From positions 1 to 5,265 of the forward strand of contig CACZYN010000137.1 of assembly GCA_902785445.1 (NCBI GenBank): 5,265 bases of DNA, given 5' to 3'. Source of the DNA: an uncultured Anaerovibrio sp. GTDB taxonomy: Bacteria; Bacillota; Negativicutes; Selenomonadales; Selenomonadaceae. The notes beneath the pieces were generated by a model that made no database searches, had not been told where the DNA came from, and was given only the letters and a program-made list of their open reading frames with translations. Made by a program: the position numbers and the translations under genes. Shown one piece after another: positions 1-4,799 of this stretch (positions within the stretch are counted from its first letter, which is position 1; each line of letters starts with the position of its first letter).

Positions 1-2
1 CA

Positions 3-488
3 AATTATACGGAGCTGCTGCCCATTTTGGAGCGTCGTGGCTTAAAGGCCACCATCTTCATGGTGGGCAATGATATTGGCCGGGAAAATTATATGAGCTG
101 GGATCAGCTGAAGGATATCCAACACCGTGGGGTGGAAATTGGCAGTCATACCGCTAATCATTTGCCCTTGACCAGTATGAGCTTAGATGAAGCCAGAGAT
201 GAGGTGAAGCTGTCCAAGCTTCTGATGGAGTGGAATGGTATGGATACCATTTATACCTTGTCTTATCCTAACGGGAAATATACCAAGGAGATGCTGGATA
301 TGCTCAGGGAAGAGGAATATCTGGCAGCAGTGACCGGGGATGCAGGACTGAACACCTTTGACACTAACCCATATCTCCTGCAGCGGATTAATATTCCCCA
401 TCCAATGCTTGGCCTGACGGAATTTAAATGGCGGCTTTTAAAGGGCCGGCTCATGACCCAGCTGGGCCTTGGCCAGCATAGGGAATAA
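3..488 (+). CDS. Polysaccharide deacetylase, NodB domain (5'-truncated)
   Basis: This is the C-terminal 161 residues of a carbohydrate esterase family 4 (NodB-homology) deacetylase. Such enzymes remove N- or O-acetyl groups from extracellular polysaccharides or peptidoglycan, acting outside the membrane or at the wall. The frame is open from the window edge (Asn-Tyr-Thr-Glu-Leu-Leu-Pro), so the true start and the first metal-binding Asp motif (normally TFDDG) lie upstream. Visible family marks, in fragment numbering, are the beta-strand KATIFMVG (16-22), the metal-binding SHTANH motif with His49 and His53, the SYPNG motif (87-91) in place of the usual (R/S)xPxG, and the LLQRINIP strand (125-132). 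The spacing resembles the PgaB/IcaB-like group, but the exact substrate cannot be read. A TTG at base 27 is an internal codon and not a start. The gene ends 98 bases before scfA and is probably transcribed separately from it. Confidence 0.85.
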   Translation, partial: NYTELLPILERRGLKATIFMVGNDIGRENYMSWDQLKDIQHRGVEIGSHTANHLPLTSMSLDEARDEVKLSKLLMEWNGMDTIYTLSYPNGKYTKEMLDMLREEEYLAAVTGDAGLNTFDTNPYLLQRINIPHPMLGLTEFKWRLLKGRLMTQLGLGQHRE

Positions 489-508
489 TGGAATACTATT
501 GTGCTTAT

Positions 509-520
509 GCCCTGCAGGGC
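509..520. repeat. 12-bp perfect palindrome, possible operator
   Basis: GCCCTGCAGGGC reads the same on both strands and touches the -35 box of the predicted scfA promoter. It is flanked by two CTTATGC direct repeats (504-510 and 526-532) whose starts are 22 bases apart, about two helical turns. That geometry would suit a dimeric regulator, but a palindrome this long is expected about once per 4 kb by chance, so operator function is inference only. It could instead be part of a 3' structure of the deacetylase transcript. Confidence 0.3.
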
Positions 521-549
521 TTGCACTTATGCACAAAAAAAGGTAAAAT
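521..549 (+). promoter_or_regulatory. Predicted sigma-70/SigA promoter of scfA
   Basis: A -35 box TTGCAC (521-526) and a -10 box TAAAAT (544-549) are separated by an ideal 17 bases. Transcription would start near 556, leaving a leader of about 30 bases with a strong Shine-Dalgarno. Each box differs from consensus by one or two bases. It is the only convincing promoter between the deacetylase stop and scfA. Confidence 0.6.
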
Positions 550-571
550 GGCATAGGACTTTATTTGATGT

Positions 572-578
572 GAGGAGG
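572..578 (+). promoter_or_regulatory. Shine-Dalgarno site of scfA
   Basis: GAGGAGG lies 8 bases before the ATG at 587. It is a near-full match to the anti-Shine-Dalgarno and fixes the start of this very short gene, predicting high translation. Confidence 0.8.
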
Positions 579-586
579 TTTCGTTT

Positions 587-730
587 ATGAAGCACATTCA
601 GACTGTAAATGCACCTACTTTGCAGGCAACTAAGAACAGCGGTGGCTGTGGCGAGTGCCAGGCATCCTGCCAGTCCGCATGCAAGACTTCTTGCACGGTT
701 GGCAACCAGGTTTGTGAAAGCAAGAAATAA
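587..730 (+). CDS. scfA: SCIFF six-cysteine ranthipeptide precursor
   Basis: This 47-residue peptide is a precursor of the SCIFF (six cysteines in forty-five residues) family, ribosomally made and crosslinked by a radical SAM enzyme. It opens MKHIQTVNAPTL, the conserved leader that the maturase recognises. The core carries six cysteines (21, 24, 28, 32, 36, 43) within CGEC, ASCQSACKTSCTVGNQ and a C-terminal Cys. In characterised homologues, as I recall them (Clostridium thermocellum CteA and Caldanaerobacter Tte1186a), a thioether joins Cys32 to Thr37. Both residues are present here at those numbers. Family members are now classed as ranthipeptides because the bond is not to an alpha carbon. 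The start is fixed by GAGGAGG 8 bases upstream. The gene is followed by an intrinsic terminator and then its maturase. The biological role of SCIFF is unsettled; signalling has been proposed. No protease or exporter is visible nearby. Family assignment is close to certain. Confidence 0.96.
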   Translation: MKHIQTVNAPTLQATKNSGGCGECQASCQSACKTSCTVGNQVCESKK

Positions 731-740
731 TTTCAAATAG

Positions 741-767
741 GAAGAGCTCCCAGGGCGGGAGCTTTTC
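741..767 (+). terminator. Intrinsic terminator between scfA and scfB
   Basis: The hairpin pairs 741-751 (GAAGAGCTCCC) with 757-767 (GGGAGCTTTTC) around a 5-base loop, 11 pairs including one G-U, with a T-rich 3' arm. There is no long T run after the stem, so it is likely leaky. It would let scfA be transcribed in excess over scfB from one promoter, a common layout for a peptide substrate and its enzyme. I see no strong separate promoter in the 27 bases before scfB. Confidence 0.7.
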
Positions 768-794
768 TTATGTATAGTGTTTTAGGAGATTATA

Positions 795-2207
795 ATGAAT
801 AAAGAAATGAGCAAAAAAATTCATAAGTTTGTTCAAAACGGCATGTATATACTGCTGGATATCAACAGCGGGGCCGTACATGTCATTGATGAAATGATTT
901 ATGACATCATGGACTACTTTGACGGTGAAAATGACACAGAGGTAATTAATAACCTGAGTGATAAATATAGTGAGGGCGATTTGCAGGAGGCCTTGAGCGA
1001 GCTCCATTCCTTAATGGATATCAATCAGCTCTTTGCTCCGGATATTGCTGTACCACCCACCTTCAAAGAAAAGGGACTGGTTAAATCCCTGTGCCTGATG
1101 ACAGCCCATGATTGTAATATGCGCTGCAAGTATTGCTTCGGTGATACCGGTGAATACGGTGGCGAGCGTCAGCTCATGAGCGAGGAAGTGGGCAAGGCTG
1201 CCGTGGATTATATCATTTCCCACAGTGGCCTCAGAAAGCATTGCGAAATAGATTTCTTTGGCGGCGAGCCATTGATTAATATGCCACTGGTAAAGACCGT
1301 AACCGAGTACGTAAGAAAGCGTGAGCAGGAGACCGGCAAGGTGTTTAAGCTGACCTTGACCACCAATGGACTGGCTCTGCATGACGACAATATCAAGTGG
1401 CTGAATGACAACAATATAAGTCTGGTGTTAAGCACTGACGGTCGGAAGGAAACCCATGACAACATGCGTCCGGACTGCGGTGGACAGCCTACCTATGATA
1501 AGATAATGAAGAATTTCCGCAAGTGTGTGGATTCCCGCCATGGGGAAAATTACTATATGCGTGGTACCTACACAGCAGAAAATCTGGATTTCACCCAGGA
1601 CGTGAAGGCCATGGCTGATGCGGGCTTTGATATTCTGTCCATGGAGCCGGTGGTGTTAAAGGATTCGCCTTATGCACTTACTGAGGAAATGCTGCCGGAG
1701 ATTTTTGCGGAGTATGACCGGCTGACGGAGTTTTACCTGAAGCGTCATCGGGAAGGCAAGGGCTTCTTCTTCTTCCATTTCAACATGGATTTATCCAATG
1801 GTCCTTGCGTAGCCAAGCGGCTGGCTGGCTGCGGTTCCGGTCACGAATACTATGCGGTGGCTGCCAACGGAGACTTGTATCCATGTCATCAGTTTGTGGG
1901 ACGGAAGAAATACAAGCTGGGTGATGTGTTCAATGACCTGGATGAGGGAGCTGAGGAGATCACCCGTTATTTCCGGGAATCCCACGTGCTGAACAAGGAC
2001 AAGTGCAAGGATTGCTGGGCCAAGTTCTTCTGTAGCGGCGGTTGTCATGCCAACGCGGATTTGTTCAATGATGATATCCGCATACCGTATGAAACTGGCT
2101 GTGCTATCCAAAAGAAGCGTTTAGAGTGTGCCCTGGCGGTTCAGGCCACTTTGGCTCTGGAAAAAATCGGTACAAAAAATTTCACACCGGCCACCAGTAA
2201 TTGTTGA
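795..2207 (+). CDS. scfB: SCIFF peptide maturase, radical SAM/SPASM thioether-forming enzyme
   Basis: This 470-residue cytoplasmic enzyme installs the Cys-Thr thioether in the SCIFF precursor by radical chemistry with S-adenosylmethionine. Residues 1 to about 85 fit the winged-helix RiPP recognition element that grips the peptide leader. The radical SAM core follows, with the [4Fe-4S] motif CNMRCKYC (Cys107, Cys111, Cys114) and the SAM-binding GGEP (156-159). The SPASM region with auxiliary cluster ligands is complete: Cys338, Cys346 and Cys364, then CKDC..FFCSGGC (Cys404, 407, 413, 417) and Cys436. Length matches the CteB-type family. The ATG at 795 is preceded by AGGAG (784-788) at a 6-base spacing. 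It lies 64 bases after scfA, behind a leaky terminator, and probably depends on read-through from the scfA promoter. No frameshift or lost ligand is seen, so the enzyme should be active. The family is not in doubt; the natural product's function is unknown. Confidence 0.95.
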   Translation: MNKEMSKKIHKFVQNGMYILLDINSGAVHVIDEMIYDIMDYFDGENDTEVINNLSDKYSEGDLQEALSELHSLMDINQLFAPDIAVPPTFKEKGLVKSLCLMTAHDCNMRCKYCFGDTGEYGGERQLMSEEVGKAAVDYIISHSGLRKHCEIDFFGGEPLINMPLVKTVTEYVRKREQETGKVFKLTLTTNGLALHDDNIKWLNDNNISLVLSTDGRKETHDNMRPDCGGQPTYDKIMKNFRKCVDSRHGENYYMRGTYTAENLDFTQDVKAMADAGFDILSMEPVVLKDSPYALTEEMLPEIFAEYDRLTEFYLKRHREGKGFFFFHFNMDLSNGPCVAKRLAGCGSGHEYYAVAANGDLYPCHQFVGRKKYKLGDVFNDLDEGAEEITRYFRESHVLNKDKCKDCWAKFFCSGGCHANADLFNDDIRIPYETGCAIQKKRLECALAVQATLALEKIGTKNFTPATSNC

Positions 2208-2239
2208 TAATTGTTAAAAAATTATTACTTTTTAGTATT

Positions 2240-2268
2240 TTGAAAATTACTTTGGTACGATATATATT
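2240..2268 (+). promoter_or_regulatory. Possible upstream promoter of gap
   Basis: TTGAAA (2240-2245) and TATATT (2263-2268) are 17 bases apart. The surroundings are very AT-rich, so chance matches are likely. It is the weaker of two candidates in this gap. The 2208-2300 stretch otherwise shows no gene and no clear GC-rich terminator for scfB. Confidence 0.3.
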
Positions 2269-2305
2269 ATTTATGCTATAGTTAGCGAAGGTTATTGATT
2301 TTGCG

Positions 2306-2335
2306 TTGACAATCAAGCTGAACTTGGTGTACTAT
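2306..2335 (+). promoter_or_regulatory. Predicted main promoter of gap
   Basis: A perfect -35 box TTGACA (2306-2311) is followed after 18 bases by TACTAT (2330-2335). The start would fall near 2342, giving a leader of about 125 bases before the gap ATG. A strong vegetative promoter fits a highly expressed glycolytic gene. Confidence 0.6.
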
Positions 2336-2368
2336 ATTGGTGATTAAGGGATAAGGTGCACTAGGACG

Positions 2369-2395
2369 AAGCGGTATTTTATACCCGCTTTTTTT
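2369..2395 (+). terminator. Intrinsic terminator/attenuator in the gap leader
   Basis: AAGCGG (2369-2374) pairs with CCGCTT (2385-2390). The loop can add three inner A-T pairs past one bulged C. Seven T residues (2389-2395) follow. It is a good Rho-independent signal only about 27 bases downstream of the predicted gap transcription start, so it either attenuates gap or ends transcripts from upstream such as scfB. A second small stem, TTTGCC (2393-2398) with GGCAAA (2405-2410), overlaps the last T residues. No known riboswitch or T-box core is recognised in the roughly 27 bases ahead of it. Confidence 0.65.
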
Positions 2396-2450
2396 GCCGG
2401 TTTTGGCAAATCTTGGTGCGTTCTCAAATTAAATTATCTATATATTTTTT

Positions 2451-2456
2451 AGGGGG
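2451..2456 (+). promoter_or_regulatory. Shine-Dalgarno site that fixes the gap start
   Basis: AGGGGG sits 10 bases before the ATG at 2467. It supports that ATG over the in-frame TTG at 2413, whose 18 extra residues have no counterpart in GAPDH proteins. Confidence 0.7.
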
Positions 2457-2466
2457 TATTTTACAC

Positions 2467-3480
2467 ATGGCAGTAAAAGTAGCTATTAATGGTTTTGGAC
2501 GTATCGGTCGTTTGGCATTCCGTCAGATGTTTGACGCTGAGGGATATGAAGTAGTAGCAATCAACGATTTGACCAGCCCTAAGATGCTGGCTCATCTCTT
2601 GAAGTATGATTCTTCTCAGGGCAAGTACAAGTATGCTGACAAGGTAAGTGCTGGTGAAGATTCCATTACCGTTAATGGCAAGGAAATCAAGATTTACGCA
2701 AAGGCTAACGCTGAGGAAATTCCTTGGGCACAGCATGATGTTGATGTAGTTCTCGAGTGCACCGGTTTCTACACTTCCAAGGAAAAGGCTTCTGCACATC
2801 TTAAGGCAGGCGCTAAGAAGGTTGTTATCTCTGCTCCAGCAGGTAAGGATCTCCCTACTGTTGTTTACAACGTAAACCACAAGATCCTCACTAAGGATGA
2901 CAAGGTTATTTCTGCAGCTTCCTGCACCACTAACTGCTTGGCACCTATGGCTAAGGCTCTGAATGACCTGGCTCCAATCAAGTCCGGTATCATGGCTACT
3001 ATCCATGCTTACACTGGTGACCAGATGACTCTTGACGGCCCACAGCGTAAGGGCGATCTCCGTCGTTCCCGTGCTGCAGCTGTTAACATCGTTCCTAACT
3101 CCACTGGTGCTGCAAAGGCTATCGGCCTTGTAATTCCAGAGTTGGACGGCAAGCTCATCGGTGCTGCACAGCGCGTTCCTACCCCTACTGGTTCCACTAC
3201 TCTTCTCTATGCAGTAGTTGAGGGTGAGGTTACTGTAGATCAGGTTAACGCAGCTATGAAGAAGCAGGCTACTGAGTCCTTCGGTTACAACGAGGATGAG
3301 ATCGTATCCAGCGATATTGTTGGTATGAGCTATGGTTCTCTCTTCGATGCTACCCAGACTATGGTTAGCCCAGTAGGCAATGGCACTACTCAGGTTCAGG
3401 TTGTTTCCTGGTATGATAACGAGAACTCCTACACCAGCCAGATGGTTCGTACCATTAAGTACTTCGCTGAGTTAGGCTGA
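2467..3480 (+). CDS. gap: NAD-dependent glyceraldehyde-3-phosphate dehydrogenase
   Basis: This 337-residue cytoplasmic enzyme, a homotetramer in the family, oxidises and phosphorylates glyceraldehyde-3-phosphate to 1,3-bisphosphoglycerate with NAD+, the glycolytic step before phosphoglycerate kinase. The N-terminal Rossmann motif NGFGRIGR (8-15) starts directly after MAVKVAI. Asp34 in AINDL favours NAD over NADP. The catalytic SCTTNC holds Cys153, and the catalytic base is His180 in HAYTGDQ. The substrate and S-loop region (183-205) and the C-terminal VVSWYDNENSYTSQ (312-325) are intact. The NENSY variant in place of NEWGY is the form I associate with Clostridia, Negativicutes and lactobacilli. 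Length is normal and no residue is missing. Codon choice is strongly skewed (GCT, GTT, AAG, ATC, CGT), as in highly expressed genes. It is followed by a hairpin and the pgk start, the usual gap-pgk order. The leader may carry an attenuator. Confidence 0.97.
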   Translation: MAVKVAINGFGRIGRLAFRQMFDAEGYEVVAINDLTSPKMLAHLLKYDSSQGKYKYADKVSAGEDSITVNGKEIKIYAKANAEEIPWAQHDVDVVLECTGFYTSKEKASAHLKAGAKKVVISAPAGKDLPTVVYNVNHKILTKDDKVISAASCTTNCLAPMAKALNDLAPIKSGIMATIHAYTGDQMTLDGPQRKGDLRRSRAAAVNIVPNSTGAAKAIGLVIPELDGKLIGAAQRVPTPTGSTTLLYAVVEGEVTVDQVNAAMKKQATESFGYNEDEIVSSDIVGMSYGSLFDATQTMVSPVGNGTTQVQVVSWYDNENSYTSQMVRTIKYFAELG

Positions 3481-3521
3481 TAACTCCTTATCAAAAAACA
3501 ATATTAAAAAAAGATCCATTG

Positions 3522-3550
3522 AGGTCCGGCCTTTTGTTTGGGCCGGACCT
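3522..3550 (+). terminator. Perfect 10-bp hairpin between gap and pgk
   Basis: AGGTCCGGCC (3522-3531) and GGCCGGACCT (3541-3550) are exact inverted repeats around a 9-base T-rich loop, followed by ATTTTATT. The stem is very stable, but the downstream T run is short and interrupted. Partial termination, lowering pgk relative to gap, or protection of the gap mRNA 3' end are both plausible. pgk starts 30 bases later with its own GGAGG, so read-through is probably intended. Confidence 0.7.
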
Positions 3551-3579
3551 ATTTTATTAAGCGGAGGTTTTGTATTAAC

Positions 3580-3708
3580 ATGGGTATGAATAAGAAAACC
3601 ATTAAAGATGTAGATCTTAAGGGTAAGAAAGTATTTTGCCGCGTGGATTATAATGTTCCATTTGATGAGAATATGAATATCACCAATGATACTCGTATTC
3701 AGGCAACC
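3580..3708 (+). pseudogene. pgk: Phosphoglycerate kinase, 5' fragment only
   Basis: These are the first 43 codons of phosphoglycerate kinase, which makes ATP and 3-phosphoglycerate from the product of GAPDH. After MGMNKKTIKDVDLKGKKV come the conserved RVDYNVP loop (Arg21, Asp23, Asn25) and Asp37-Thr-Arg39-Ile of the substrate site. In intact family members the next residues read roughly LPTI.YLL, but here the sequence turns into AAT ATA AAT AAG and homology stops. Its position right after gap is normal. An intact pgk is presumably present in the source genome; the loss here most likely reflects the junction and not gene decay. Confidence 0.9.
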
Positions 3709-4650
3709 AATATAAATAAGGAGAAGGCGAAACGTAAGAACTATTTCTTAATAGGATTGAGCTCGGCGGCCAGTGTTGCTATTCTTGTGGGATGTTTCTT
3801 CTTATTAAAGAGTTATTCTTCGGTGCTGGATCCGGATATTGCCACTTTTGCAGTGAATACCAAAGCTGATTTGCCTCTGACGGAAGAAACACTATTGATT
3901 TTGGCGGAAGATAACGTAGTGAGCCTGAAAGAAAAAGAAACGGAGATTACGTATGATTCCGTAGAAATCAAAACAAATCAGGAAAGTATACAAAAGGAAA
4001 AATCGGCAGCTTACAATCAATTGGTCATTCCGCGTGGAAAGCGATCGGTATTGACGTTTGCCGATGGATCTAAAGTCTGGGTGAATGCCGGCACGAGAGT
4101 GATTTATCCGGTAGAGTTTGAAAAAGATAAACGTGAAATCTATGTGGACGGAGAAATCTACATAGAAGTAGCCAGAGATGAAAACCGCCCTTTCTATGTG
4201 CGGACTAAAGATATGAATGTCAGGGTGCTTGGTACTAAATTTAATGTAACGGCGTATGAGTCGGAAGCGATTAGAAGTGTAGTGCTAGCGCAAGGATGTG
4301 TTCAGGTAGAAACAGCCCGGACTCCGAAAGCGATTTTGGCTCCTAATCAGATGTTCAGTTCTGCCGATGGAAAGGAAAATATATCACAAGTAGATGTAGA
4401 ACAGGCAATATCGTGGATAAATGGACTCTATTGTTTCCAAAGTGCCGATTTGGGAATAGTCTTGCAACGCCTGTCTACCTATTATGGTGTGAATGTAGAA
4501 TTTGACCCAGCGCTAAGTAAAATAAAATGTTCCGGAAAAATCGATTTGAAAGACAACTTTGAAACAGTTATTAATGGATTAACCTTTGTTGCACCAATTT
4601 CTTATGCCTATGATGAACAATATAAAACGTATCGAGTAGTAAAGAAATAG
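3580..4650 (+). CDS. Chimeric ORF: PGK N-terminus joined to FecR anti-sigma factor body
   Basis: One open frame of 356 residues runs from the ATG at 3580, with GGAGG at 3563-3567 spaced 12 bases away. An in-frame TTG at 3538 lies inside the hairpin and is rejected as a start. The frame joins two unrelated proteins. Residues 1 to about 43 are phosphoglycerate kinase, with the signature RVDYNVP (21-27) and DTRI (37-40). Residues from about 44 are a Bacteroidota FecR protein. The join falls at about base 3708. The fusion would lack all of the PGK nucleotide-binding domain and most of its substrate-binding domain, as well as the cytoplasmic sigma-binding domain of FecR, so neither activity is expected. 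Codon use changes at the join, with AAA, GGA and AGA becoming common after it. I read this as an assembly or library chimera and not a real gene; the two parts are listed separately below. Confidence 0.85.
   Translation: MGMNKKTIKDVDLKGKKVFCRVDYNVPFDENMNITNDTRIQATNINKEKAKRKNYFLIGLSSAASVAILVGCFFLLKSYSSVLDPDIATFAVNTKADLPLTEETLLILAEDNVVSLKEKETEITYDSVEIKTNQESIQKEKSAAYNQLVIPRGKRSVLTFADGSKVWVNAGTRVIYPVEFEKDKREIYVDGEIYIEVARDENRPFYVRTKDMNVRVLGTKFNVTAYESEAIRSVVLAQGCVQVETARTPKAILAPNQMFSSADGKENISQVDVEQAISWINGLYCFQSADLGIVLQRLSTYYGVNVEFDPALSKIKCSGKIDLKDNFETVINGLTFVAPISYAYDEQYKTYRVVKK
3706..3711. other. Probable chimeric junction between two genomes
   Basis: The last codons that match PGK are CAG GCA ACC (3700-3708). 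From AAT at 3709 the frame encodes the lysine-rich stretch before a FecR membrane helix. Left of this point the proteins, Shine-Dalgarno sites and codon use are Bacillota-like, and right of it they are Bacteroidota-like. No inverted repeats, target duplication, integrase or insertion-sequence end is visible at the join. The precise base cannot be fixed without the two parent sequences. Confidence 0.8.
3709..4650 (+). CDS. FecR-family anti-sigma factor with DUF4974, N-terminus missing
   Basis: This inner-membrane regulator relays a signal from a TonB-dependent outer-membrane receptor to an ECF sigma factor. In numbering of the 356-residue frame, a Lys/Arg-rich stretch (47-53) precedes one membrane helix (about 54-78), consistent with a cytoplasmic N-terminus. 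A periplasmic linker follows (79-145). The FecR domain runs from about 146 to 245, with IPRGKRSVLTFADGSKVWVNAGT (150-172), the GEIYIEVARD strand (191-200) and VLGTKFNVTAY (216-226). The C-terminal DUF4974 domain (about 278-354) begins WINGLYCFQ and includes LQRLSTYYGVNVEF. Complete Bacteroides proteins carry a cytoplasmic region, roughly 80-100 residues, that binds the sigma factor; this is absent because of the junction. The gene lies 149 bases upstream of a SusC-like receptor, the standard order of ECF sigma, FecR, SusC, SusD in polysaccharide or nutrient uptake loci. The sigma gene is not in the window. Confidence 0.92.
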   Translation, partial: NINKEKAKRKNYFLIGLSSAASVAILVGCFFLLKSYSSVLDPDIATFAVNTKADLPLTEETLLILAEDNVVSLKEKETEITYDSVEIKTNQESIQKEKSAAYNQLVIPRGKRSVLTFADGSKVWVNAGTRVIYPVEFEKDKREIYVDGEIYIEVARDENRPFYVRTKDMNVRVLGTKFNVTAYESEAIRSVVLAQGCVQVETARTPKAILAPNQMFSSADGKENISQVDVEQAISWINGLYCFQSADLGIVLQRLSTYYGVNVEFDPALSKIKCSGKIDLKDNFETVINGLTFVAPISYAYDEQYKTYRVVKK

Positions 4651-4713
4651 ATATAAAAAATAAGATAATAAACTAATCTAACTCCCGTATTTTATGGTAA
4701 TTATTGAAGAGAG

Positions 4714-4736
4714 TGGATGATACGAACTATCATCCA
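4714..4736 (+). repeat. 9-bp hairpin in the FecR-receptor intergenic region
   Basis: TGGATGATA (4714-4722) and TATCATCCA (4728-4736) are exact inverted repeats around a 5-base loop CGAAC. No T run follows, so it is not a typical intrinsic terminator. It sits 63 bases before the receptor ATG and could be a leader structure, an operator or an RNA-stability element. I found no clear Bacteroides-type promoter (TTTG and TAnnTTTG) in 4651-4799 and no other gene. Confidence 0.45.
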
Positions 4737-4799
4737 GATGGGACTTGTGTGCCTATGAATGTTTATATACAGAAAATAATATTATGAGAAATTTTTAAC

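Noticed and set aside
521..545. Intrinsic terminator of the deacetylase gene on the plus strand
   Set aside because: The hairpin region is followed by an A run and not a T run, so it does not fit a plus-strand terminator; a promoter explains it better.
1011..1382. Antisense ORFs opposite scfB
   Set aside because: They overlap the conserved radical SAM coding frame and show no start signals or family motifs.
2413..2466. TTG-initiated N-terminal extension of GAPDH
   Set aside because: The 18 extra residues match no GAPDH. The ATG at 2467 has AGGGGG at good spacing and starts with the canonical MAVKVAINGFGRIGR.
2461..3006. 181-residue antisense ORF opposite gap
   Set aside because: It is a shadow of the strongly codon-biased gap gene, with no ribosome site and no recognisable domain.
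3538..3579. TTG-initiated extension of the pgk frame
   Set aside because: It starts inside the hairpin loop and lacks a ribosome site; the ATG at 3580 follows GGAGG.
3580..4650. A novel PGK-FecR fusion protein
   Set aside because: Both parts are cut at points that destroy function, and the phylum signal changes at the join, so a chimera is far more likely than a new protein.
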